NCBI GenBank assembly: GCA_964442325.1
Contig: CAYTYX010000003.1
Location: 1-33,179, forward strand
Source of the DNA: CAYTYX01 sp964442325
Lineage (GTDB): Bacteria; Patescibacteriota; Saccharimonadia; Saccharimonadales; UBA10212
Direction of reading: 5' to 3'
DNA length: 33,179 bases
Part shown: positions 22,137 through 30,387 of the stretch, in pieces
Numbering within the stretch: the stretch's first letter is position 1
Layout of the letters: each line of letters starts with the position of its first letter
Program-made: the position numbers and the translations under genes
Notes under the pieces: generated by a model
Database searches by the model: none
What the model was told of the DNA's origin: nothing
The model's input: only the letters and a program-made list of their open reading frames with translations

Positions 22137-23381
22137 ATGCTCGACATAAAATTTATTCGCGAAAATCCGGAGCTGGTTGAAGAAAAAGCCAAACAAAAAG
22201 GCTATGAGATTGATGTTAAGAAACTTTTAGGGACCGATAAAGAGATTTTGAACGAGATCGCACAACTACAGCCTCTAAGGGAAAAAAGGAATAAATTAGC
22301 GTCACAATCCAAAGCTTCTAAGCCAAGTCAGCAAGAAATCGATGAGGGCAAGAAGCTAAGAGAAGACATTGTTAGCAAAGAAACCATTCTAGGAGAGAAA
22401 GTTAAAGAAGCCGATGAGTTGCTAAGACAGGTTCCAAATATTTTTCCGGACGACACTCCGCTAGGTGGGGAAGAAAATAATAAGCCGGAGCGAACCTGGG
22501 GTAAAGCCGAAGTCAAGGATGTGCAAGACCACTTAAAATGGGGCGAGGCTCGCGGACTGATTGATTTTGAACGCGGCGCTAAAGTGGCCGGCAACAAATT
22601 TTATTTTCTAAAAGGTCCTCTGGCCGAGCTGGAACTGGCTGTTTTTCAACTCGGTTTTGAGCTGGCTAAAAAGCACGGCTTCACGCCAATGCTAGTACCG
22701 CATATGGTAAATACACGAACGCTCGAGGGCGCCGGCTTTTCCGCTCGCGGCGCCGAAAAACAAGTTTATAAAATCGAAGACGAAGATCTAAACTTGATAG
22801 CCACGGCCGAGATTCCTCTAACCGGCTACCACGCCGATGAAATGTTAAACCAAAAAGACCTACCCATTTTGTATGTTGGCCTAAGTCCGGCTTACCGGGT
22901 CGAGGGCGGGGCCTATGGCAAGCACGGCAAAGGATTGTTCCGCACTCATCAATTTAATAAGTTAGAACTATACGCTTTTTGCGAACCAGGTAAGAGCGAA
23001 GAACTGCATCAAAAACTAGTGGCGTTAGAAGAAGAAATGTGCCAAGCGCTCGAAATCCCATATCAAGTTGTCCGGATTGCAGCCGGCGATCTAGGTGCGC
23101 CGGCATATAAAAAATATGACATAGAATACTGGAGCCCAATCGACAAAACCTACCGCGAGTTGATGAGCTGCAGCAACGTGACCGATTACCAGGCGCGCCG
23201 ACTGAATATCCGCTATAAAAATGCCAATGGCAAAACCGAATTTGTACATACGCTTAACGGGACGCTGGCGGCAATGAGCCGGATTGCCATCGCGTTTATT
23301 GAGAACCACCAGCAAGCCGATGGCAAGGTCGCTGTGCCCAAAGCGTTGCAGCCATATATGCACGGTCAAACCGAGTTCTAA
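22137..23381 (+). CDS. serS: Seryl-tRNA synthetase
   Basis: A class II synthetase that charges tRNA-Ser (and tRNA-Sec where present). The 414-residue protein begins with the typical MLDIKFIRENPELVEEKAK, followed by the tRNA-binding antiparallel coiled coil (about 28-105). The catalytic domain has TAEIPLTGYHADE, motif 2 with YRVEGGAYGKHGKGLFRTHQF and motif 3 with LNGTLAAMSRIAIAFIENHQ. Motif 3 differs from the common LNGSGLAVGR form by one missing residue and a Met. The length is otherwise normal. Confidence 0.97.
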   Translation: MLDIKFIRENPELVEEKAKQKGYEIDVKKLLGTDKEILNEIAQLQPLREKRNKLASQSKASKPSQQEIDEGKKLREDIVSKETILGEKVKEADELLRQVPNIFPDDTPLGGEENNKPERTWGKAEVKDVQDHLKWGEARGLIDFERGAKVAGNKFYFLKGPLAELELAVFQLGFELAKKHGFTPMLVPHMVNTRTLEGAGFSARGAEKQVYKIEDEDLNLIATAEIPLTGYHADEMLNQKDLPILYVGLSPAYRVEGGAYGKHGKGLFRTHQFNKLELYAFCEPGKSEELHQKLVALEEEMCQALEIPYQVVRIAAGDLGAPAYKKYDIEYWSPIDKTYRELMSCSNVTDYQARRLNIRYKNANGKTEFVHTLNGTLAAMSRIAIAFIENHQQADGKVAVPKALQPYMHGQTEF

Positions 23382-23387
23382 TTGAGG

Positions 23388-23428
23388 TACAATATATCTA
23401 GCTGACTTTTTGGAAGAGTCTTATTTTT
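23388..23428 (+). promoter_or_regulatory. secA promoter and hairpin abutting the start codon
   Basis: TACAAT at 23388-23393 predicts a leader of about 29 nt. It holds the stem GACTTTT/AAGAGTC (23404-23420, one G-U pair) followed at once by TTATTTTT and the ATG: a terminator-like shape placed on the start codon, with no SD. Confidence 0.45.
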
Positions 23429-26044
23429 ATGAACACTAAATTATTAAAGAAAATTTTAGGTGATCCCCAGGCCGCTACCATCAAACGGCTAAGAAAACGC
23501 GTTAGCAAGATTAACGAGTTAGAGCCAAAGTACCAAAAAATGACCGACGCGCAGCTAAAGGCGCAAACAGTCGAATTTAAAAAGCAGCTAGAAAAAGGCA
23601 AAAAGCTCGACGAGCTTTTGCCCGACGCTTTTGCGGTGGTACGCGAAACTGCCCGGCGAACCTTAAAGCAGCGTCATTTTGACGTTCAGCTAATTGGTGG
23701 CATGGTCCTACACGAAGGAAATGTGAGCGAGATGAAGACCGGCGAAGGCAAAACACTGGTTGCCACGCTAGCCATCTACCTAAACGCACTTGAGGGTAAG
23801 GGTGCGCACGTAGTGACCGTTAACGACTACCTGGCTCAGCGCGACGCCGGCTGGATGGGCGAAATTTATAATTTCCTGGGCCTATCGGTTGGCGTAATTA
23901 TTCCTGACGAATCCTATCTTTACGACTCTAAGTTCGAAAACAAAAAGCACTTTGACAAGCGAATGTACCATCTCAAACCGGCCACTCGCCAAGAAGCCTA
24001 CCAGGCCGACATAACTTACGGCACCAACAACGAATTCGGCTTTGACTACCTGCGTGACAATATGGTGCGCGAGGTCGACCAACTGCGTCAGCGCGATTTG
24101 CACTACGCCATAGTAGACGAGGTCGACTCGATTTTAATTGACGAAGCTCGCACGCCGCTGATTATCTCGGCCCCGGCCGCAGCCAGCGGCGCGGCCTATA
24201 GCCAATTTGCCCGGATTGTTCGCCAGCTTAAAGATGTCGAAGATTACGAAAAAGACGAGAAGCGCAAACAAGTCTTTCTAACCGATGTTGGCGTAGAAAA
24301 GATCGAAAAAATTCTAGGTATCGATAGCCTGTATAACAACGACAATATCCGTACCATCTATCACCTAGACCAAGCCCTTAAGGCCGAAGCGCTGTTTCAC
24401 CGCGACAAAAATTATGTGGTTACAAACGACGGCGAAGTTGTCATTGTAGACGATTTTACCGGCCGGTTGCTACGAGGCCGCCGCTATAACGAGGGTTTGC
24501 ACCAAGCCATCGAAGCCAAAGAGGGCGTTGATGTGCAAGAAGAGTCAATGACGCTGGCCACTATTTCCTTCCAAAACTATTTCCGACTTTATAAAAAGCT
24601 GGCCGGTATGACCGGTACCGCCAAAACCGAAGCCGAAGAGTTCCACCAAATTTATAAACTCGACGTGGTTGAGGTGCCGCCCAATATGCCGCTGTCACGC
24701 ACCGACAAGCCCGACAGGATTTATAAAACCGAGGCCGGTAAATTTAAAGCGATTGTGCGCGAAGTCAAAGAGCTGCAGACCAAGGGGCAGCCGGTGCTGC
24801 TGGGTACGGTGAGTGTCGAAAAGAACGAAGCGCTGTCTAATCTACTGCGTGCCAGTGGCGTGCCGCACGAAACGCTCAACGCCAAAAATAATGAAAAAGA
24901 AGCAGCTATTATTGCCAGGGCCGGTGAGCGCGGCGCGGTGACGCTGGCCACCAACATTGCCGGTCGCGGTACTGACATTGTGCTAGGCAAAGGTGTTAAA
25001 GAACTTGGCGGTTTGTTTGTGCTGGGTAGTGAGCGCCACGAAGCCCGCCGAATCGACAACCAGCTGCGCGGCCGGGCCGGCCGCCAGGGCGACCCAGGCA
25101 CCACCCAGTTTTACGTTTCTTGCGAAGACGACCTGATGCGCATCTTTGGCGGTGAGCGTATTGCCGGCATTATGGATCGCCTCAAGGTAGCCGAAGACGA
25201 ACCAATTGAAAACCGGATTATTAGCAAAACCCTAGAAGCTGCCCAGAAAAAAGTCGAAGGCTTTAGTTTTGATACTCGCAAGAACGTTGTCCAGTACGAC
25301 GACGTTATGAACCGCCAGCGTCGGGCCATCTACACGATGCGCCGCGAAATCTTAATGCACACCGATGTTAGCGGCCGCATCAAATCGCTTATTAAAGAAG
25401 AATCCGAAGCACTGGCTAATCACCCCGAAGCCGCGTCTCCCAATTATGAAACAATTCTTACCGAGACTTTTCCGCTTCAGCCAAAAGCACTTGACAAAGT
25501 CTTTGCGGCCGAGGGTGGCGCCTTTGGCGAAGAATTAAAAACTGCCGCCCTTAAACTTTACAGCCAAAAAGAAGCTAAAATTGGCCCCGAATATTTTGGC
25601 AAAATTGAGCGCGATATCTACTTAGAAATTTTGGATAGCCTTTGGATGCAGCATCTAGAAAATATGGACCACCTGCGCGAGGGTATTCACTGGATGGGCG
25701 TTGGCCAACGCGACCCGCTAGTGGAGTACCGCCGCCGCGGCCAGGCAATATTCGAAGGAATGCAGGCTGTGCTGCGCCACGACGTTGTTCGCAACGTTCT
25801 TTATGCCGAGCCGATTAACGAAGCCGACTTACAGCGGGCAATCGAGACCGAGCTAACGCTAGCCGCCCGCGGCTCGGTCGAGAACGCCAGCCAAATTACC
25901 GAAGCTGAAGATTTAGCCGAAGACGATTTTCGCTCTGGTTCGGCGGCAGTGGTGAAGGGGCGCAAAAAAGCAGTTATAAAAAAGACTCGCAAAAAAGAAC
26001 GCAAAAATAAAAAGGCCGGCAAAAAAGGCAAACGCCATAAATAA
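23429..26044 (+). CDS. secA: Preprotein translocase ATPase SecA
   Basis: SecA drives Sec-dependent export. The 871-residue protein contains the Walker A MKTGEGKT (102-109), VNDYLAQRDAGWM, TYGTNNEFGFDYLRDNM, the DEAD-type VDEVDSILIDEARTPL, GTVSVEKNEALS, the NIAGRGTDIVLG motif and RGRAGRQGDPG. The helical scaffold and wing domains are present up to about 790. The C-terminal zinc finger (CxCxnCH) that binds SecB and lipids is absent and is replaced by a Lys/Arg-rich tail of about 35 residues. The exported LCP, HtrA, CHAP and CtpA proteins are probable clients. Confidence 0.97.
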   Translation: MNTKLLKKILGDPQAATIKRLRKRVSKINELEPKYQKMTDAQLKAQTVEFKKQLEKGKKLDELLPDAFAVVRETARRTLKQRHFDVQLIGGMVLHEGNVSEMKTGEGKTLVATLAIYLNALEGKGAHVVTVNDYLAQRDAGWMGEIYNFLGLSVGVIIPDESYLYDSKFENKKHFDKRMYHLKPATRQEAYQADITYGTNNEFGFDYLRDNMVREVDQLRQRDLHYAIVDEVDSILIDEARTPLIISAPAAASGAAYSQFARIVRQLKDVEDYEKDEKRKQVFLTDVGVEKIEKILGIDSLYNNDNIRTIYHLDQALKAEALFHRDKNYVVTNDGEVVIVDDFTGRLLRGRRYNEGLHQAIEAKEGVDVQEESMTLATISFQNYFRLYKKLAGMTGTAKTEAEEFHQIYKLDVVEVPPNMPLSRTDKPDRIYKTEAGKFKAIVREVKELQTKGQPVLLGTVSVEKNEALSNLLRASGVPHETLNAKNNEKEAAIIARAGERGAVTLATNIAGRGTDIVLGKGVKELGGLFVLGSERHEARRIDNQLRGRAGRQGDPGTTQFYVSCEDDLMRIFGGERIAGIMDRLKVAEDEPIENRIISKTLEAAQKKVEGFSFDTRKNVVQYDDVMNRQRRAIYTMRREILMHTDVSGRIKSLIKEESEALANHPEAASPNYETILTETFPLQPKALDKVFAAEGGAFGEELKTAALKLYSQKEAKIGPEYFGKIERDIYLEILDSLWMQHLENMDHLREGIHWMGVGQRDPLVEYRRRGQAIFEGMQAVLRHDVVRNVLYAEPINEADLQRAIETELTLAARGSVENASQITEAEDLAEDDFRSGSAAVVKGRKKAVIKKTRKKERKNKKAGKKGKRHK

Positions 26045-26070
26045 AGCTGGTGCTGGCGTCACCTCTGTAG

Positions 26071-26121
26071 TAAAATCGGTAGCAATGGTGGGGAACGATT
26101 AACCCAACCTCTTTTTATTTT
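26071..26121 (+). promoter_or_regulatory. Promoter and hairpin leader of the M16 peptidase gene
   Basis: TAAAAT at 26071-26076 predicts a leader of about 40 nt. GGT-GGG (26087-26093) pairs with CCC-ACC (26103-26109), followed by TCTTTTTATTTT directly before ATG. It repeats the secA arrangement. Confidence 0.42.
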
Positions 26122-27408
26122 ATGAAACATACGGTCCACGAGATTCAGCTAAAAAATGGCGCCAAAGGCCTGTTTATTGATGTGCCCGGCGCTACCGTCA
26201 TGGATTACGAGGTTAACTTTGTGGCCGGTGATTTTTTGGCGCCCAAAGGCAAGTGGGACACAGCTCACTTGATGGAACATCTGGTTTTAGCTGGCAACGA
26301 ACGTATAAAAAATGGTCGAGCTTATAATGCCGAGCTCGAGAAAAACGGCGCTGCCACCAATGCCTATACCGGCGGAGATTATGTTGGCTATTGGGCTGAA
26401 TGTGCCGATTTTGAATGGCAAAGGGTGTTTGACCTATTGCTGGCTGGTATTAGCAGTCCGCTTTTCTTACGCGAGGAATTCAAGTCCGAATTTGGCAATG
26501 TGAAGGACGAGCTGACGGCTTGGACAACTGATCATTTTGATAATCTGCGAGCGGAACTGCGCCAAGCCAATGGATTGTTTGACGCCACCGCCCGCGAAAG
26601 ACTCAAACAACTTAAAAATATCCGCCGCATCGATGTAATCAATCACTACAAACAAACCCATACGACTTCGAATTTGCGCTTTGTGATTGGTGGCGACTTG
26701 CGCGGCCGTCGAGCCCAGCTAGAGCGAATGCTTGAAAGTATAAAACTACCAAAGGGTCGCGGTCGACTTAAGTTTATGATTGAGAAACCGAATAACTTAG
26801 AGAAACCGGAATATATTTTTCGACCCTCGGTAAAAAGCACACATTTCTACTTATTTACCTACGCTCTAGAGCGGCTAGATGATGAGCAAAGGGATGCCTT
26901 GTGGCTAGTTAATAATATGCTGACGGCTACACTCCACTCGCGTATTTTGGGCGAGGCACGTGAGCGAGGTTTAGTCTACCACGTGGGTTCGCGCATTCAC
27001 CTAGATCGGAGTTATTCGTCTTGGTTGTTTGGCGCGCAAGTCATCCCTAAAAATAGTCCGGCGCTTTTTGAAATCATTGTCCGAGAGTTACAGCGCGTCA
27101 AAGCCGGCGACATAAGCAAGGAAGATTTAGAGGCCGCCAAGCAATACGCAATCGGGCGCTATCAGCGTGGAGCTCAAACCGTCAGTGGTACGATGAACGG
27201 CTATGCTAGCCGCTATTATTACGACAGTGTAATTGAAGACTATCAAATTTTTCCGGACAAGGTCCGGGCTATCACCAAGGCTAAGGTAGTAGAAGCAGTT
27301 AATCGAATGTTTACCGATAAGGTCGGGGGCTTGGGTCTACTTGGCAATACCAAAACCCGAGAATTGGCCGAACCGCTGTCTGAAGCTATCCAGCCGCTCT
27401 GGCAGTGA
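26122..27408 (+). CDS. M16 family zinc metallopeptidase
   Basis: A 428-residue insulinase/processing-peptidase type protein. It has the inverted zinc motif HLMEH at 49-53 and the distal glutamate in VKDELTAW (Glu130), 77 residues further on, the spacing seen in pitrilysin. The C-terminal half is the second M16 domain with RERGLVYHVGSRIHLDRSYS. All metal ligands are present, so it should be an active single-chain half that forms a dimer. There is no signal peptide. The biological substrate is unknown. Confidence 0.93.
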   Translation: MKHTVHEIQLKNGAKGLFIDVPGATVMDYEVNFVAGDFLAPKGKWDTAHLMEHLVLAGNERIKNGRAYNAELEKNGAATNAYTGGDYVGYWAECADFEWQRVFDLLLAGISSPLFLREEFKSEFGNVKDELTAWTTDHFDNLRAELRQANGLFDATARERLKQLKNIRRIDVINHYKQTHTTSNLRFVIGGDLRGRRAQLERMLESIKLPKGRGRLKFMIEKPNNLEKPEYIFRPSVKSTHFYLFTYALERLDDEQRDALWLVNNMLTATLHSRILGEARERGLVYHVGSRIHLDRSYSSWLFGAQVIPKNSPALFEIIVRELQRVKAGDISKEDLEAAKQYAIGRYQRGAQTVSGTMNGYASRYYYDSVIEDYQIFPDKVRAITKAKVVEAVNRMFTDKVGGLGLLGNTKTRELAEPLSEAIQPLWQ

Positions 27409-27431
27409 CAAAAGGCTGGTAAGCTATAACT

Positions 27432-28505
27432 ATGGATGAGCTCAAAAAACGGCTCGAGAAGTTAATCTTGGATATTAACAATGATACTCAAAAGCTTCAG
27501 ATAGACGAGAAAATTCACGAGCTAGAAAAGATCAGAGAGCAGAGCAGGCAGCCTAACTTTTGGAATAAACCAGAGGCTGCCGAGCTAATGAAGCGCGAAA
27601 GTTTACTTACAAATCAAACCGCGCTATGGCAGGTTCTGCTGGAAAATGCCAAAAAACTTCGAAGCGTGGTTGACCTAGGGGATGCATCTTTAGAAAAAGA
27701 GATCAACGACGAACTAAGCGGACTTGAAAAAGAATACGCGGATAATAAAAAAATAAATCGGTTTAGCGGCCCGTATGACAATCGGGGTGTGATCCTTAAT
27801 ATTTACGCCGGCGCTGGTGGCACCGATGCGCAGGATTGGGCCGAAATGCTGCAACGGATGTATACCCGCTGGGCCGAAGCCCACGGTGCCAAAGTGGAGC
27901 TTATGGATTTATCGCGCGGCGACGAAGCCGGTATTAAAAGCGTTACGCTCAAACTCTTAGGCGGGGAATTTCTATACGGCAAACTGGCTGGCGAGCATGG
28001 CGTGCATCGACTGGTTCGCAAAAGTCCGTTTAATTCTAGCGGCAGCCGCGAAACCAGCTTTGCCCGAGTGGATGTTTTGCCGGTAATTGATGAACCAAAA
28101 GAAATCGAGCTAGACGACAAAGACCTCAAAATAGATGTCTTTCGCAGTGGCGGCGCAGGTGGCCAAAGCGTCAACACCACCGACTCTGCCGTGCGGGTAA
28201 CCCATCTGCCAACTGGCATTACAGTTTCTATCCAAAACGAGCGCAGTCAGTTGCAAAATAAAGAAACGGCGCTAGGCATTTTACGTTCGCGCCTGGCCCA
28301 ACTACAAGCCCAGCAACATGCGGCAAGTTTGAGTGAAATAAAAGGGCCCACCAAAGCGGCCGAGTGGGGCAGCCAAATTCGCAACTATATCCTGGACGAT
28401 CGTATAGTTAAAGATTTACGTAGTGGCTGGGAGACTCACAACCCGGAGAGCGTCCTAGATGGCAATCTTGACCCGGTGATTGAAGCTGGTCTGGCAAAAC
28501 ACTAG
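27432..28505 (+). CDS. prfB: Peptide chain release factor 2
   Basis: RF2 ends translation at UAA and UGA. The 357-residue protein shows the recognition tripeptide SPF at 198-200 and GGQ at 243-245 within SGGAGGQSVNTTDSAVR. The N-terminal coiled-coil domain runs in one frame from the ATG, so the programmed +1 frameshift that regulates RF2 in many bacteria is absent. Its presence, and real TGA stops in this window (for example lysS and ORFs of both small-ORF clusters), show that UGA is not recoded here as it is in some other CPR groups. Confidence 0.96.
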   Translation: MDELKKRLEKLILDINNDTQKLQIDEKIHELEKIREQSRQPNFWNKPEAAELMKRESLLTNQTALWQVLLENAKKLRSVVDLGDASLEKEINDELSGLEKEYADNKKINRFSGPYDNRGVILNIYAGAGGTDAQDWAEMLQRMYTRWAEAHGAKVELMDLSRGDEAGIKSVTLKLLGGEFLYGKLAGEHGVHRLVRKSPFNSSGSRETSFARVDVLPVIDEPKEIELDDKDLKIDVFRSGGAGGQSVNTTDSAVRVTHLPTGITVSIQNERSQLQNKETALGILRSRLAQLQAQQHAASLSEIKGPTKAAEWGSQIRNYILDDRIVKDLRSGWETHNPESVLDGNLDPVIEAGLAKH

Positions 28506-28516
28506 AGCTTGTTTGC

Positions 28517-28522
28517 TATACT
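28517..28522 (+). promoter_or_regulatory. Extended -10 box (TGC-TATACT) of ftsE
   Basis: TGCTATACT ends 8 nt before the ftsE ATG, giving a near-leaderless ftsEX mRNA. Confidence 0.5.
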
Positions 28523-28530
28523 ATTAGGCG

Positions 28531-29220
28531 ATGATACTGCTCGACAGGGTAACCAAAACTTACGGCCGCGGCGTCCCGGCGCTAGAGCGCGTTAACCTGC
28601 ATGTCGAACCTAAAGAGTTTGTGGTAATTGTCGGTCCGTCTGGTGCTGGCAAATCCACCATTTTTAAACTGCTAACCCGCGAAGAAAAACCGACCGCCGG
28701 AAAGATTATTGTTGGCGGTATCGACTACGACACTCTGCGCGACAAAGACATCCCGATGCTACGGCGCAAAATCGGCGTGGTCTTTCAGGACTTTAAATTG
28801 CTGCGAGCTAAAACCGTCAGCGAAAACGTCGCTTTTGCGCTAGAGATTGCCGGCATCGGCAAAGATGAAATCAGTCATACAGTGCCCAAAGTACTAGACA
28901 TCGTTGGCCTAAAAGATAAAGGCGATCGCTACCCACTAGAGCTCTCCGGCGGTGAGCGCCAACGCGTGGCGATTGCCCGGGCAATTGTGCGTCAACCTAA
29001 AATTTTGATAGCCGACGAGCCAACCGGCAACCTAGACCCAAAACACGCCTGGGGAGTTATTGACGTGCTTGAAAAAATTAATAAATTTGGCACCACGGTT
29101 CTACTAACTACCCACAACCAGGAAATCGTTGCTGCCCTAAAACGCCGCGTGGTAACAATCGAAGACGGCAAGATTGTCAGCGATAAAGCTGCCGGGGGCG
29201 GCCGGCCAAAGGTATCTTAA
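28531..29220 (+). CDS. ftsE: Cell division ABC ATPase FtsE
   Basis: FtsE powers FtsX to activate cell-wall hydrolases at the septum. The 229-residue protein has Walker A GPSGAGKST (35-43), the Q-loop VVFQDFKLL, the ABC signature LSGGERQRVAIARA, Walker B ILIADEPTGNLD and the switch histidine in LTTHNQE. The order is complete, so the ATPase should be active. It is followed 2 bp later by ftsX and then by a coiled-coil CHAP hydrolase. Confidence 0.96.
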   Translation: MILLDRVTKTYGRGVPALERVNLHVEPKEFVVIVGPSGAGKSTIFKLLTREEKPTAGKIIVGGIDYDTLRDKDIPMLRRKIGVVFQDFKLLRAKTVSENVAFALEIAGIGKDEISHTVPKVLDIVGLKDKGDRYPLELSGGERQRVAIARAIVRQPKILIADEPTGNLDPKHAWGVIDVLEKINKFGTTVLLTTHNQEIVAALKRRVVTIEDGKIVSDKAAGGGRPKVS

Positions 29221-29222
29221 AG

Positions 29223-30170
29223 ATGAAACCCAATAAGCAAAAACTTATTGTCACCGAGCGCGTTTTAAAAAACGGGCTAATTGGTTTTGGCCGCAATGCC
29301 TGGCTGGCAGTCGCCGCCATTGCCATGATGGCAGTCACGCTGACAATATTGCTATTTCTAATTGTCGCCAACGCCACGCTAAATACCAGCGTCAAAGATA
29401 TAACCAATAAAATCGACGTGGTGGTGTATTTGAACGATAGCGACACCAGCGCGCAGGTACAGAGCTTGACCAGCCAGCTCCAAGCCTTGCCCAACACTCA
29501 GTCGGTCCACTACACCTCTAAATCTGATGCACTAGAGGCCTACCGGGCCCAGAATGCCAACAACGTGGACTTGCTCGAGGCAATCAGCGAAACCAACAAC
29601 CCGCTGCCGGCAGATTTAGAGATTCACCCTAAAGATACAAACCAGCTACAATCAATCAAAATCTTTCTAGACCAGCCAGCCATACAGACCCTGTACAGTT
29701 CCACTTCTTACTCTGGTAGCCGTCAGCAAGCCGTCGATAAAATTACCCACGTGGCCCGCTTCTTTCAACGGGCCGGCGTGATTGGCATAGCCATATTTGT
29801 GGTGGTATCGATGATGATAATCTTTAACACCATCCGAATGGCCATATTCAACCGTCGCGAAGAGCTAACGATTATGCGGCTGCTGGGTGCTACCACCTGG
29901 TATATTCGCGGTCCGTTTGTGGTCGAGACGATGATTTATGGCATCATTGCCGCGGTTATATCGACTCTAGTGTGTTGGGTGCTATTTGTTAGTGCTGGTC
30001 CAAGCCTCACTACCGCCACGCTAGATTTGGTAGATATTGGTTATGCCAAAGGTTTATTTACCAACCACTTACTACTGATTGTATTTGGTCAAATTTTTGC
30101 CGGTATGTTAATTGGGGCAATTAGCTCAACTATTGCCACGCGCCGCTACCTCAAATTCAAATCTGTCTAG
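29223..30170 (+). CDS. ftsX: Cell division permease-like protein FtsX
   Basis: FtsX spans the membrane and passes the FtsE ATPase signal to a peptidoglycan hydrolase. The 315-residue protein has a cytoplasmic N-terminus, a first membrane span (about 24-46), an extracellular domain (about 47-180) with the SLTSQLQALPNTQSVHYTSK fold typical of FtsX ECD, and three more spans. The conserved loop with NRREELTIMRLLGAT lies before the last two spans. It is 2 bp after ftsE and forms the usual pair. Confidence 0.95.
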   Translation: MKPNKQKLIVTERVLKNGLIGFGRNAWLAVAAIAMMAVTLTILLFLIVANATLNTSVKDITNKIDVVVYLNDSDTSAQVQSLTSQLQALPNTQSVHYTSKSDALEAYRAQNANNVDLLEAISETNNPLPADLEIHPKDTNQLQSIKIFLDQPAIQTLYSSTSYSGSRQQAVDKITHVARFFQRAGVIGIAIFVVVSMMIIFNTIRMAIFNRREELTIMRLLGATTWYIRGPFVVETMIYGIIAAVISTLVCWVLFVSAGPSLTTATLDLVDIGYAKGLFTNHLLLIVFGQIFAGMLIGAISSTIATRRYLKFKSV

Positions 30171-30215
30171 ACAATTGCGTTATTTTGTTTGGCAGTCATT
30201 TTATCGGGAAGAGCA

Positions 30216-30248
30216 GCCCGAGCAAAAAACTACGCTTTTTTGCTCGGC
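30216..30248 (+). terminator. Hairpin 1 after ftsX
   Basis: GCCCGAGCAAAAAA pairs with TTTTTTGCTCGGC around CTACGC, with one bulged base. The A-run and T-run are inside the stem, so it may terminate transcription in either direction. Confidence 0.55.
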
Positions 30249-30251
30249 GCG

Positions 30252-30280
30252 ATGAGAAACCTCCCGAAGGGGTTTCTCAT
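30252..30280 (+). terminator. Hairpin 2 after ftsX
   Basis: ATGAGAAACC and GGTTTCTCAT form a perfect 10-bp stem that can extend inward. It has no T-run. It sits 3 bp after hairpin 1. Confidence 0.45.
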
Positions 30281-30288
30281 GCACATGT

Positions 30289-30334
30289 TATAATAATATT
30301 GAGGCCTTGAGAGTTTTGTCAGAGCCTCTTTTTT
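30289..30334 (+). ncRNA. -10 box followed at once by an intrinsic terminator (possible tiny RNA)
   Basis: TATAAT (30289-30294) predicts a start near 30301, exactly where the hairpin GAGGC/GCCTC begins (30301-30328), followed by six T. Any RNA would be only about 34 nt. The -35 region is weak. It may instead be simply a third terminator. Confidence 0.3.
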
Positions 30335-30371
30335 AGCGCCTATAGCACTTGCCAAATGGCAGAAGGGTGGG

Positions 30372-30377
30372 TATCAT
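30372..30377 (+). promoter_or_regulatory. -10 box (TATCAT) of the CHAP hydrolase gene
   Basis: TATCAT ends 10 nt before the ATG at 30388 and supports that start over the earlier in-frame codon at 30349. Confidence 0.4.
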
Positions 30378-30387
30378 AAAACTGTTA

